Positions 1 through 7,375 are shown, numbered from the stretch's first letter. The stretch: DNA of 16,229 nt from Stenotrophomonas_A sp036566925 (GCA_036566925.1 DATCVI010000163.1:1-16229); one strand, 5' to 3'. A program made the numbers and translations. The notes: a model not told the origin generated them from the sequence alone.

Positions 1-1696
1 AGCCGCTGGCCGGCGCCGCCTGGCCAGCGCGCGCGAGCTGCCACTGCGCCAGTACCGCATCGCCCAGGGCGAGTGCCGCGTCCAGTATCGGCCCGGCTGC
101 ATCGCTGCGCAGCGCAGCCTGCTGCACGTGCTGTTGCCAGGCGCGGGTCAGGAAATGCTCCAGTGCCGGCGGCACCTCTTCGTGGCCGGCGAGGCGTTCG
201 GAGACGGCGGCGCGCGCGGTGCCACGTGCGCGCTCGCGGCGCTCCTCGGCCCGCTGCAATTCGTTGGCGCGGCGCTCGGCGATCTCGACCCGGCGCCGGT
301 ACTGTTCGTAGCTGGCGCCGAAATCGGCCTCCAGCGACAGGAACACCGCCAGGTGTTCATCGAAGTCGCGCACGATCTCGTCCACCGCCGCCTGCACCTG
401 CGCCAGCAACGCCTGCTCGGCGCTGGTCTCGCCGCTGTTGCCGTCGCAGGCATCGGCCAGCAGGTTGAGCAAGCGTCGCGCCGGATGGCTATCGCGCACG
501 AACAGCCGCGAGTCGAGCAGTGCCACCTTGGCGATCGGCACCAGCAACTGGCCGAGCAGCGCGCGCTGCCAGGGCTGCAGCAGGCTCTCGCGCAGGATCG
601 CCTCGAACAGCATGCCGACCAGGTCCAGGGTGTCTTCGTCGGCCGGGTCCAAGCCGCAGCTGTGGGTGTCGATGCCCAGCGAGGCCGCGGTGGCCAGCAC
701 CTCGCGACGCAAGCCGCTGGCCAGCCCCTGGCCGCCATGGTCGATGGCCTCGAAGCCGGCGGCCGGCGTGGTCTGCAACAGCGACAGCACCGAGAGCAGT
801 TCGCGCGGTGACAACGCGCGCGCCGGCGGCGTCCCCTGGCTGCCGCGGGCGCGCTGCAACAGCTCGCGCAGCGCCGGCGGCAGCACGTCGTGCTCCTCGC
901 GGGCGTGGGCATCGATGGCGCTGGTAGCCGCCAGGGTGGTGCGCGCGCCGGACCAATCGGCGAAGAAGCGGGCGATCCAGTCGGGCGTCTGTTCGCAATC
1001 CGGGGTGTCGGCCCGGGGAATCGCCTGCCGACGCGCACGGGCCGCCGGCAGGTCGCGCAAGCGGGTGACTTCGGCCAGCGACTGTTCAAGCCCGGCATAG
1101 AGTTCGCCGATGCGCTCGCCCAGCTGCTGTTCGCAGATCTTGATGATCGCCAGGTGCACCCGCGGTGCCAGCGGCAGGCCCTGGAATGCGGCATACACCG
1201 CGGTGCCCAGGTGCTCGGGCCCGAACGGGTTGTTGTCGGCATCGATGCGCAGGCCACCGGCGATGAAGCCGATATAGCGGTTCAGCCGCATCAGTTCCGG
1301 GCGCCAGCGATGCTGCAAGGACCCGGCCAGGTTGCGCACCGCCAGGCGCACATCGAGCTCGTGCTCGGGCACCAGGGTCAGATCCTGCGGACCGCGCGCC
1401 AGGGTGCGCTCCACCGACAGCGGGCGGCCGCTTTCCAATGCCTGCCACGCCCGTGCGAGATGGCCGCGAAAGGCTGCGGTGACGTGCTCGCGCTGGCGGC
1501 GCAGCAGCTCGATGGCCTCGAAATAATCGCTTTGCCCGGCGCTGGTGCGCTCGGCCTGGCGGAACAGCGCCTCGGCCAGCACGCCCTGCACGTCCATGAA
1601 GGCCGAAGCCAGGGGGACCAGCACCGCTTCGCGTACCTGTTCGAGCAATTGCAGGTTGCGGTTGGGGAGGTCGTCGGACAGCGAGTGGATCGTCAT
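1..1696 (-). CDS. DUF1631 family protein, N-terminal part (runs off left edge)
   Basis: The minus strand is open without a stop from an ATG at 1696 to the window edge, giving 565 codons of a larger protein. No alternative ATG, GTG or TTG lies upstream in frame before a stop, so this start is well fixed although no clear Shine-Dalgarno sequence is visible. The protein is rich in Ala, Leu, Arg and Glu and looks helical throughout. An Arg/Glu-rich stretch at about residues 440-495 could form a coiled coil. The overall character matches DUF1631 proteins (Pfam PF07793) of xanthomonads and pseudomonads, which have no established function and, as I recall, are sometimes labelled thymidine phosphorylase in databases. 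I see no signal peptide or membrane segment, so it is probably cytoplasmic. It is divergent from the nitroreductase operon. Family assignment is by recognition of sequence character, not by a search. Confidence 0.72.
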   Translation of the reverse strand, partial: MTIHSLSDDLPNRNLQLLEQVREAVLVPLASAFMDVQGVLAEALFRQAERTSAGQSDYFEAIELLRRQREHVTAAFRGHLARAWQALESGRPLSVERTLARGPQDLTLVPEHELDVRLAVRNLAGSLQHRWRPELMRLNRYIGFIAGGLRIDADNNPFGPEHLGTAVYAAFQGLPLAPRVHLAIIKICEQQLGERIGELYAGLEQSLAEVTRLRDLPAARARRQAIPRADTPDCEQTPDWIARFFADWSGARTTLAATSAIDAHAREEHDVLPPALRELLQRARGSQGTPPARALSPRELLSVLSLLQTTPAAGFEAIDHGGQGLASGLRREVLATAASLGIDTHSCGLDPADEDTLDLVGMLFEAILRESLLQPWQRALLGQLLVPIAKVALLDSRLFVRDSHPARRLLNLLADACDGNSGETSAEQALLAQVQAAVDEIVRDFDEHLAVFLSLEADFGASYEQYRRRVEIAERRANELQRAEERRERARGTARAAVSERLAGHEEVPPALEHFLTRAWQQHVQQAALRSDAAGPILDAALALGDAVLAQWQLARAGQAAPASG

Positions 1697-1796
1697 AGCG
1701 CGGGGACCACGGACACGGTGGAAGCGACCGCCGTCCTGGGTATCCGCGCGCCAAATGGCCGCCGCTGCCCCCCGATAGCGGTTCCCGATGGCCGTC

Positions 1797-1802
1797 TATA
1801 AT
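1797..1802 (+). promoter_or_regulatory. Putative -10 box of the nitroreductase operon
   Basis: A perfect TATAAT lies 28 bases upstream of the nitroreductase ATG in the divergent gap. This places a likely transcription start near 1809 with a leader of about 22 nt. No good -35 hexamer is seen 16-18 bases upstream. The same AT-rich core reads as a TATAGA-like box on the other strand and might also serve the DUF1631 gene, about 100 bases away. Confidence 0.45.
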
Positions 1803-1830
1803 CGGGCCATTGCGGTTTCAAAGTGGGATT

Positions 1831-2406
1831 ATGCACACACTTTTTTCGTTGCAGGCGCTCGACGAACGCCGCTCCACGCCCTCCCGCCAGCTCGGCGAGC
1901 CCGGCCCGGATGAAGCCACGCTGCTGCAGATGTTGCGCTCGGCCGTGCGCGTGCCCGACCACGGCAAGCTGGTGCCGTTCCGCTTCCTGCGAATTGCAGG
2001 CGATGCGCGCGACACGCTCGGTCGGTTCCTTGTCGAACGCACCTTGCAACTCGACCCCGACGCGCCGCACGCGGCGCTCGAAAAGGATCGGCAACGATTC
2101 AGTTTCGCCCCCCTGGTGGTCACCGTCATCGCCCGCCTGCAACCGGATCACAAGGTGCCCGAGCAGGAACAACTGCTCACCGCCGGCTGCGTCTGCTTCG
2201 CCTTGCTGCAGGCCGCGCAGGCCCATGGCTTCGGCGCGCAGTGGCTGACGGCGTGGATGGCCTACGACCCGGCCGTGGCCGCTCACCTTGGGCTGGGCCC
2301 GCACGAACGCATTGTCGGTTTCATCCATATCGGCACCCCCCGCCTGGCCGCGCCCGAGCGCGAGCGGCCGGACCCTGCGGCACTGCTCGAAGACTGGTCG
2401 CCATGA
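1831..2406 (+). CDS. Nitroreductase family protein (YdjA-like)
   Basis: This is a 191-residue protein of the FMN-dependent nitroreductase superfamily, close in size and layout to small YdjA/TdsD-type members. These enzymes use NAD(P)H to reduce nitro compounds, quinones or related substrates; the physiological substrate here is unknown. Visible family features are RRSTPSRQ at 13-20, a VPDHGKLVPFRF segment at 41-52 that fits the FMN-binding region, the helix LLTAGCVCFALLQAAQAHGF at 115-134, and a C-terminal IVGFIHIGTP at 161-170. The ATG at 1831 is preferred over a TTG at 1810 because 1810 lies almost on the expected transcription start of the TATAAT promoter. It is the first gene of a four-gene operon and its TGA overlaps the ATG of the next gene (ATGA, 4 nt). 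It should act in the cytoplasm as a dimer, as the family does. Confidence 0.88.
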   Translation: MHTLFSLQALDERRSTPSRQLGEPGPDEATLLQMLRSAVRVPDHGKLVPFRFLRIAGDARDTLGRFLVERTLQLDPDAPHAALEKDRQRFSFAPLVVTVIARLQPDHKVPEQEQLLTAGCVCFALLQAAQAHGFGAQWLTAWMAYDPAVAAHLGLGPHERIVGFIHIGTPRLAAPERERPDPAALLEDWSP

Positions 2407-3380
2407 CCCATTCGGACTTATCGGCCGTGACGGCGCCGTGCTTGAGCCCGGCGCGCAAGCCGCTGTACCTGGTCGACGCCAGCTTGTACGTGTTTCGCGC
2501 CTGGCATTCGATGCCCGACGAGTTCCGCGACGCCCACGGCTGGCCGACCAACGCGGTACACGGGTTTGCCCGCTTCCTGCTCGACCTGATCGAGCGCGAA
2601 CGGCCGCAACACGTGGTGGTGGCCTTCGACGAAGCCTTGGACAGCTGCTTCCGCCACGGCCTCTACCCCGCCTACAAGGCCAACCGCGACCCGGCGCCGG
2701 AAGAACTGCGGCGCCAGTTCGCGCACTGCAAGGCGCTGTGTGCCGCGCTGGGCCTGGCGGTGATGGCGCATACCGAATACGAGGCCGACGACCTGATTGG
2801 CAGCGCCTTGCACGCGGCGCGCGCGCAGGATTTCCGCGGCATCATCGTTTCGGCCGACAAAGACTTGTCGCAGTTGCTGTTCGAGCACGATGAGCAATGG
2901 GACTTCGCCCGTGGCCAGCGTTGGGGCATGGACGGGGTCAAGGCGCGGCATGGCGTGCACGCCCACCAGATCGCCGACTACCTCGCACTGTGCGGCGATG
3001 CGGTGGACAACATTCCCGGGATCACCGGCATCGGCGCCAAGTCGGCGGCGGTGCTGCTGGCGCACTTCGGCAGCCTCGACGTGCTGCTGGCGCGCCTGGA
3101 CGAAGTGCCGTTCCTGCGCCTTCGCGGTGCCGCGCAAATGGCCGTGCGCCTGCGCGAGCAGCGAGAGCATGCGTTGCTGTGGCGGCAGCTCACCACGGTG
3201 GCGCTGGACGCGCCGCTCGGCTTGCCGGCCTCCGGCTTCGGCCGCGCCACCGGCGACGCCGACATGCTGGCCGGGCTGTGCGAAGCGCTGCGCTTTGGCC
3301 CGATGACGCGGCGCCGGCTGCACGCTGCCGCCAATGTGCCGTTTTCGACTTCTACAACCACGGAAGACTTCGCCCCATGA
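2403..3380 (+). CDS. 5'-3' exonuclease / flap-endonuclease-like protein (ExoIX/Xni type)
   Basis: This is a 325-residue nuclease of the PIN-like 5'-3' exonuclease family, related to the N-terminal domain of DNA polymerase I and to E. coli ExoIX/Xni. The metal-binding acidic residues are present: D25 in YLVDASLYVFRAWHSMP, D76 in VVVAFDEALD, E127/D129/D130 in YEADDLIG, D152/D154 in IIVSADKDLSQLL, and D199/D202 in GDAVDNIPG. The last motif is followed by the helix-3-turn-helix DNA-binding segment GITGIGAKSAAVLLAHFGSL (206-225). The arch-region sequence FRHGLYPAYKANRDPAPEEL (83-102) is also conserved. Since all the metal ligands are present, unlike E. coli Xni as usually described, it is likely an active exo/flap nuclease used in replication or repair. 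The ATG overlaps the preceding stop by 4 nt, indicating translational coupling. An upstream in-frame extension to 2241 is ignored because it overlaps the nitroreductase. Confidence 0.88.
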   Translation: MTHSDLSAVTAPCLSPARKPLYLVDASLYVFRAWHSMPDEFRDAHGWPTNAVHGFARFLLDLIERERPQHVVVAFDEALDSCFRHGLYPAYKANRDPAPEELRRQFAHCKALCAALGLAVMAHTEYEADDLIGSALHAARAQDFRGIIVSADKDLSQLLFEHDEQWDFARGQRWGMDGVKARHGVHAHQIADYLALCGDAVDNIPGITGIGAKSAAVLLAHFGSLDVLLARLDEVPFLRLRGAAQMAVRLREQREHALLWRQLTTVALDAPLGLPASGFGRATGDADMLAGLCEALRFGPMTRRRLHAAANVPFSTSTTTEDFAP

Positions 3381-3940
3381 ACCAAGCAACCGCAGGGCGC
3401 CATGCCGAACCGCGCGTGGTCTACGAAGGCAAGTACCAACGCATGGTGGTGCGCGGGACCTGGGAATACTCCGAGCGCGTACATGCCGGCGGCCTGGCCG
3501 CGATCATCATTGCGGTGACGCCGGAAGACAACGTGCTGTTCGTCGAACAATTCCGGGTACCGCTGCAAGCGCGCACGATCGAGATGCCGGCCGGGCTGGT
3601 CGGCGATATCGAGGCCGGCGAGTCGATCGAAGTGTCGGCGGTGCGCGAGCTGGAGGAAGAAACCGGCTGGACCGCCGACCACGCCGAGGTATTGATGATC
3701 GGCCCGACCTCCTCCGGCGCCAGCAGCGAGAAGATCGCGTTCGTGCGGGCTACCGGGTTGCGCCGCGTCGGTGCCGGCGGCGGCGACGACAGCGAGGACA
3801 TCACCGTGCACGAGATCCCGCGCGCCCGCGCGGCGGCATGGCTGGTGGAGAAGATCGGCCAAGGCTACGAACTCGACGCCAAACTCTGGGCCGGGCTGTG
3901 GATGATCGAGCATCACCTGGACGGCACGCCGCGTGAGTGA
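3377..3940 (+). CDS. Nudix hydrolase, ADP-ribose pyrophosphatase type
   Basis: This is a 187-residue Nudix enzyme that probably splits ADP-ribose (or a similar nucleoside diphosphate sugar) into AMP and ribose 5-phosphate. The Nudix box is perfect at residues 76-98: G76, E82, then R90-E91-L92-x-E94-E95-x-G97-W98, fitting GX5EX7REUXEEXGU. The segment VLFVEQFRVPLQARTIEMPA (53-72) is typical of NudF/NUDT5-like ADP-ribose pyrophosphatases, in which the EQFR and E-x-PAG regions bind substrate. It overlaps the exonuclease gene by 4 nt and the next gene by 8 nt, so it is an internal member of the operon. Residues 132-145 hold a Gly/Asp-rich loop, a likely species-specific insertion. It should be a cytoplasmic housecleaning enzyme. 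Substrate specificity is inferred from the family and not shown by the sequence. Confidence 0.9.
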   Translation: MNQATAGRHAEPRVVYEGKYQRMVVRGTWEYSERVHAGGLAAIIIAVTPEDNVLFVEQFRVPLQARTIEMPAGLVGDIEAGESIEVSAVRELEEETGWTADHAEVLMIGPTSSGASSEKIAFVRATGLRRVGAGGGDDSEDITVHEIPRARAAAWLVEKIGQGYELDAKLWAGLWMIEHHLDGTPRE

Positions 3941-4706
3941 ACCGGTGCCGCTGCTGGGCGCGGGCGATCCGCCTGCGTTCACCGTCCACAATGGCGGCGG
4001 CCGCTCGCCCTGGCTGCTGATCGCCGACCACGCCGGTCAGCGCGTGCCACGCGCCCTGCACGATCTTGGCCTGGCGCAATCCGAGCTCGATCGCCATATC
4101 GGCTGGGACATCGGCATCGCCGGGGTCACCGCACAATTGGCCACTGCACTGGACGCAGTGGCGATCACCCAGACCTACTCGCGCCTGGTGATCGACTGCA
4201 ACCGCCCGCATGCCTCGCCGACGCTGATCGCCGAGCGCAGCGACGGCACCGAGGTGCCTGGCAACGCCGACCTTGACGCCGCGCAACGGCAGCAGCGGAT
4301 AGACGAAATCTTCGCGCCCTACCACACACGCATCGTCCAGGAACTGGACGCGCGCCTGGCCCAGGCACGCCCGACCCTACTGGTGGCGATGCACAGCTTC
4401 ACCCCGGCGATGGGCGGGATCGCACGGCCCTGGCACGCCGGCGTGCTCTATCACCGCGATACCCGCCTGGCGCACGCGCTGCGCGATGCGCTGCAGGCCG
4501 AAGGCGACCTGGTGGTCGGCGATAACCAGCCCTATGCGGTCAGTGACAGCAGCGACTACGCGGTACCGGTGTACGGCGAAGGCCGCGGCCTGCCGCATGT
4601 GGAACTGGAGATCCGCCAGGACCTGATTGCCGACGAAGGCGGGCAACTGTTGTGGGCACAGCGCCTGGCGCGGCTGTTGCCGCCGCTGGCGGCGCAATTC
4701 CTCTGA
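3933..4706 (+). CDS. N-formylglutamate amidohydrolase family protein
   Basis: This 257-residue protein belongs to the N-formylglutamate amidohydrolase family (PF05013), whose classical member HutG hydrolyses N-formyl-L-glutamate to formate and glutamate. Conserved segments are LLIADHAGQRVP (28-39), RHIGWDIGIAGV (54-65), YSRLVIDCNRPH (82-93), LLVAMHSFTPAMGG (149-162) and LPHVELEIRQDLI (220-232), which supply the His/Asp/Glu metal-site and substrate-binding residues. The start is a GTG at 3933, overlapping the preceding gene by 8 nt. No other his-utilisation gene is nearby, so a role in histidine breakdown is not supported. A broader N-formyl amino acid or peptide amidohydrolase is an alternative. 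It is the last gene of the operon; 12 bases after its stop an inverted repeat may end transcription. Confidence 0.86.
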   Translation: MSEPVPLLGAGDPPAFTVHNGGGRSPWLLIADHAGQRVPRALHDLGLAQSELDRHIGWDIGIAGVTAQLATALDAVAITQTYSRLVIDCNRPHASPTLIAERSDGTEVPGNADLDAAQRQQRIDEIFAPYHTRIVQELDARLAQARPTLLVAMHSFTPAMGGIARPWHAGVLYHRDTRLAHALRDALQAEGDLVVGDNQPYAVSDSSDYAVPVYGEGRGLPHVELEIRQDLIADEGGQLLWAQRLARLLPPLAAQFL

Positions 4707-4718
4707 AGCCGACAAACG

Positions 4719-4751
4719 CACCCACGTCGCAGCAGCGCGCGAACGTGGGTG
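4719..4751. terminator. Inverted repeat in convergent gap, possible bidirectional terminator
   Basis: CACCCACGT (4719-4727) and ACGTGGGTG (4743-4751) form a perfect 9-bp stem around a 15-nt loop. It lies between the ends of two convergent genes (stop at 4706 and minus-strand stop at 4767), the usual place for a shared terminator. There is no uridine tract on either side, so factor-independent termination is uncertain. Confidence 0.45.
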
Positions 4752-4766
4752 ACGTTGCCGCCTACT

Positions 4767-5708
4767 TCAGGCGAAGCGGTCGGTGGCGCGCACCAGCGCG
4801 TCGATGTTCTCCGGCTCGAACGCCGAATGGCCGGCGGCCGCGCTGATCTCCAACGTCGACTTCGGCCAGGCCTTGTGCAGGTCCCAGGCGCTCTGCATCG
4901 GACACACCACGTCGTAGCGGCCCTGCACGATCACGCCGGGGATGTCGGCGATGCGCGGCACATCGCGCAGCAGCTGGTCGTCCACTTCGAAGAAACCGCC
5001 GTTGACGAAGTAGTGGTTTTCGATGCGGGCGAAGGCCAGGGCGAACTTGGCATCTTCGTGGCCAGTGACGAAGTCGCGGTCCACGTGCAGGAAGCTGGTG
5101 GCGCCTTCCCACACGCTCCAGGCGCGCGCGGCGGCCAGGCGCACGGCTTCGTCTTCGCTGGTAAGGCGACGATGGAACGCCGAGATCAGGTCATGCCGCT
5201 CGACCGGCGGAATCGCCGCCACATAGTGTTCCCACGCATCCGGGAACAGGCGGCTGGCGCCCTCCTGGTAGAACCATTCCAGTTCCCAGCGGCGCAGCAT
5301 GAAGATGCCGCGCAGCACCAGTTCGGTCACCTGCGCCGGGTGTTTCTGCGCATAGGCAAGCGCCAGGGTCGAGCCCCAGCTGCCGCCGAACACCTGCCAG
5401 CGTGCGATGCCCAGCTTCTCGCGCAGCCGCTCGATGTCGGCGACCAGGTCCCAGGTGGTGTTGTCGACCAGATCCGCATGCGGGGTGGAGCGGCCCGAGC
5501 CGCGCTGGTCGAACAGCACGATGTGGTACTTCGCCGGATCATGGAAGCGCCGCATCTTGGCGCTGATGCCGCCGCCCGGGCCGCCGTGCAGCAACACCAC
5601 CGGCTTGCCCTGCGGGTTGCCGCACTGTTCGTAATAGAGGGTGTGGCGTTCGTCCACCTTCAGCGTGCCGGTGGCGAAGGGTTCGATCTCGGGATACAGC
5701 GTGCGCAT
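4767..5708 (-). CDS. pip: Proline iminopeptidase
   Basis: This is a 313-residue alpha/beta hydrolase that removes N-terminal proline from peptides. It is nearly the same length as the structurally known Xanthomonas enzyme, and the catalytic triad falls at the same numbering: S110 in FGGSWGSTLA, D266 in GRYDVV and H294 in AAGHSAFEPEN. The oxyanion region LLHGGPGGG (39-47) and the FDQRGSGRS segment (66-74) are intact. I start it at the ATG at 5708; a longer reading from a TTG at 5738 adds ten residues absent from the known enzyme and begins in an AT-rich tract that looks more like a promoter. It follows prmC by 60 bases on the same strand. The protein has no signal peptide and is cytoplasmic in the family. 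Confidence 0.96.
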   Translation of the reverse strand: MRTLYPEIEPFATGTLKVDERHTLYYEQCGNPQGKPVVLLHGGPGGGISAKMRRFHDPAKYHIVLFDQRGSGRSTPHADLVDNTTWDLVADIERLREKLGIARWQVFGGSWGSTLALAYAQKHPAQVTELVLRGIFMLRRWELEWFYQEGASRLFPDAWEHYVAAIPPVERHDLISAFHRRLTSEDEAVRLAAARAWSVWEGATSFLHVDRDFVTGHEDAKFALAFARIENHYFVNGGFFEVDDQLLRDVPRIADIPGVIVQGRYDVVCPMQSAWDLHKAWPKSTLEISAAAGHSAFEPENIDALVRATDRFA

Positions 5709-5737
5709 GCTCGGCAGGTCCGGGTCGGAAAGCGCCA

Positions 5738-5743
5738 ATTTTA
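5738..5743 (-). promoter_or_regulatory. Possible -10 box for pip
   Basis: On the minus strand TAAAAT (5743 to 5738) stands out as an AT-rich island, 29 bases before the pip ATG and just after the prmC stop. It could let pip be transcribed on its own besides read-through from prmC. No convincing -35 element is visible at normal spacing. Confidence 0.3.
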
Positions 5744-5768
5744 ACGCGCGCGGCCGAGGCGCATGTCT

Positions 5769-6596
5769 TTAGACCGGCCAGCGGCCCAGGGTGACGCGAT
5801 CGCGCGCCTCCAGGTCCTGTTCGGTGCCAACGGCCTCAAAGCCACGATCTCGCAACAGCTGCGCCACCGCCTCGCCCTGGTCCCAGCCATGCTCCAGCAG
5901 CAGCCAGCCGCCCGGAAACAGGTGCGCGGGCGCGCCGTCGACGATCTGACGGATGTCGTCCAGTCCGTCGGGGCCGGCCGCAAGGGCGCTGGCCGGCTCG
6001 AAGCGCAGGTCGCCCTGGCCCAGGTGGGGATCGGCGGCAGCTATATAAGGTGGGTTGCTGGCAACAAGATCGAAGCGCTCGCCCTGCAACGGTGTCCACC
6101 AGGGCCCTTGGCGAAAATCGACGCTCGACAGCGCATGGGTGGCGGCATTGTCCCGGGCCACCGCCAGCGCTTCGGCGCTGGCATCGGTCGCAACCACCCT
6201 CGCCTGCGCCCGTTCGCTGGCCAGGGCCAGGGCGATGGCGCCGCTGCCGGTGCCCAGGTCGGCGGCCCGGCGGCCGGGCGCCTCATCCAGCCGCTCCAGC
6301 GCCAACTCGACCAGGCGCTCGGTTTCCGGGCGCGGAATCAGGGTGGCGGGCGACACGGCCAGGTCGAGGGTCCAGAAGCCGCGGCGGCCGGTCAGGTAGG
6401 CCACCGGCTCGCCGGCGGCGCGGCGCTCGACCAGGCCCACGAACGTTGCCGCGGCCTCGTCGTCCACCGGGTCGCGCGCATGCGCGAACAGCCAGGCCCG
6501 GTCGCGGCCAAGGGCGTGCAGCAGCAGGGCCTCGGCGTCGCCGCGATCGATGCGGGCTATGGCCTGGCGCAGCAGTTCCTCGGGCAAGTGCGGCAT
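5769..6596 (-). CDS. prmC: Peptide chain release factor N5-glutamine methyltransferase
   Basis: This is a 275-residue class I methyltransferase that uses S-adenosylmethionine to methylate the glutamine of the GGQ motif in release factors RF1 and RF2. Diagnostic features are the N-terminal helical domain (1-85) with GEPVAYLTGRRGFW (62-75), the AdoMet loop DLGTGSGAIALALA (113-126), an acidic ribose-contact position in VVATDAS (134-140), and the catalytic NPPY at 181-184 followed by PHLGQGDLRFEP. The ATG at 6596 has an AGAGGGA ribosome-binding site a few bases upstream. Xanthomonads usually place it near prfA/hemA, but here it is followed by pip and divergent from ahpC. It is full length and shows no sign of decay. 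Confidence 0.95.
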   Translation of the reverse strand: MPHLPEELLRQAIARIDRGDAEALLLHALGRDRAWLFAHARDPVDDEAAATFVGLVERRAAGEPVAYLTGRRGFWTLDLAVSPATLIPRPETERLVELALERLDEAPGRRAADLGTGSGAIALALASERAQARVVATDASAEALAVARDNAATHALSSVDFRQGPWWTPLQGERFDLVASNPPYIAAADPHLGQGDLRFEPASALAAGPDGLDDIRQIVDGAPAHLFPGGWLLLEHGWDQGEAVAQLLRDRGFEAVGTEQDLEARDRVTLGRWPV

Positions 6597-6626
6597 CCGG
6601 TCCCTCTTGGGAAATGCAGGATCGCC

Positions 6627-6632
6627 ATTATC
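6627..6632 (-). promoter_or_regulatory. Possible -10 box for prmC
   Basis: GATAAT on the minus strand (6632 to 6627) lies about 30 bases upstream of the prmC ATG and matches the -10 consensus at five of six positions. No good -35 is seen 16-18 bases further up. It lies within the same gap as the OxyR-like site that faces ahpC. Confidence 0.33.
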
Positions 6633-6680
6633 CCTTCAGGGCGCGGCGCATTCGGATTTCATTCAATCGGCGGCGCCTTG

Positions 6681-6717
6681 ATAGGCATAGACTATCTATC
6701 CAATCCTATTAATCGAT
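6681..6717 (+). promoter_or_regulatory. Putative OxyR binding site upstream of ahpC
   Basis: The 37-bp stretch fits the spacing of the E. coli OxyR motif (ATAG-N7-CTAT, 7-bp spacer, ATAG-N7-CTAT). The upstream half is exact at its ends: ATAG at 6681-6684 and CTAT at 6692-6695. The downstream half is weak: ATCC at 6703-6706 and CGAT at 6714-6717, each keeping two of four bases. It ends exactly where the ahpC -35 box begins, the class I position from which OxyR contacts RNA polymerase. OxyR itself is encoded about 2.5 kb downstream. Confidence 0.68.
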
Positions 6718-6746
6718 TTGAGCAATCTATCGATCGTCCCTAGAAT
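6718..6746 (+). promoter_or_regulatory. ahpC promoter (-35 and -10)
   Basis: TTGAGC (6718-6723) and TAGAAT (6741-6746) are separated by an optimal 17 bases and match the sigma-70 consensus at four and five of six positions. Transcription would start near 6753, leaving a leader of about 40 nt that contains the strong AGAGGA ribosome-binding site at 6782-6787. The weak -35 directly next to the OxyR-like site fits an activator-dependent promoter. Confidence 0.68.
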
Positions 6747-6793
6747 TGGTCCCGTTCCACTCTCCCCGCCCCTTGGCAATAAGAGGAAGTTCA

Positions 6794-7357
6794 ATGTCCG
6801 TCATCAACACCGAAATCAAGCCGTTCAAGGCTACCGCCTACCAGAACGGCGAGTTCGTCGAAGTCTCCGACGCCAACCTGAAGGGCAAGTGGTCCGTGGT
6901 GGTCTTCTACCCGGCCGACTTCACCTTCGTCTGCCCGACCGAGCTGGAAGACCTGGCTGACAACTACGCCGAATTCCAGAAGCTGGGTGTGGAGATTTAC
7001 TCCGTTTCCACCGATACCCACTTCTCGCACAAGGCCTGGCACGACACCTCCCCGGCGATCGGCAAGATCAAGTACGCCATGATCGGCGACCCCACCGGCA
7101 CCATCACCAACAACTTCGAAGTGATGCGTCCGGGCGTCGGCCTGGCCGACCGCGGCACCTTCATCATCGACCCGGCCGGTGTGATCCAGGCCGTGGAAAT
7201 CACCGCCGAGGGCATCGGCCGTGATGCCAAGGAACTGCTGCGCAAGGTCAAGGCCGCGCTGTACGTCGCCGCGCATCCGGGCGAGGTCTGCCCGGCCAAG
7301 TGGAAGGAAGGCGAGAAGACCCTCGCACCGTCGCTGGACCTGGTCGGCAAGATCTAA
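6794..7357 (+). CDS. ahpC: Alkyl hydroperoxide reductase subunit C (2-Cys peroxiredoxin)
   Basis: This 187-residue typical 2-Cys peroxiredoxin reduces H2O2, organic hydroperoxides and peroxynitrite in the cytoplasm. The peroxidatic cysteine is C47 in FYPADFTFVCPTE (38-50), with the conserved P40, T44 and R120 (ADRGTF) of the active site. The resolving cysteine is C166 in HPGEVCPAKW (161-170). The ATG at 6794 follows an AGAGGA ribosome-binding site. An in-frame upstream reading from 6746 is rejected because that position lies in the -10 box. AhpF is encoded next and would reduce the C47-C166 disulfide. In Xanthomonas ahpC is described as an abundant separate transcript with ahpF-oxyR less expressed, which fits the structured 193-bp gap downstream. 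OxyR control is suggested by the upstream site. Confidence 0.98.
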   Translation: MSVINTEIKPFKATAYQNGEFVEVSDANLKGKWSVVVFYPADFTFVCPTELEDLADNYAEFQKLGVEIYSVSTDTHFSHKAWHDTSPAIGKIKYAMIGDPTGTITNNFEVMRPGVGLADRGTFIIDPAGVIQAVEITAEGIGRDAKELLRKVKAALYVAAHPGEVCPAKWKEGEKTLAPSLDLVGKI

Positions 7358-7375
7358 GACCAGCAGCAACACACC

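Noticed and set aside
890..1801. A 303-codon plus-strand open frame opposite the DUF1631 gene
   Set aside because: It has shadow composition. The minus strand is open over the whole 1.7 kb and has family-like content.
2418..3389. A 323-codon minus-strand frame opposite the exonuclease
   Set aside because: The plus-strand protein has all the nuclease motifs; this one is its antisense shadow.
5709..5738. Longer pip reading from a TTG at 5738
   Set aside because: It adds ten residues not in the known 313-residue enzyme. The ATG at 5708 reproduces the known catalytic numbering exactly.
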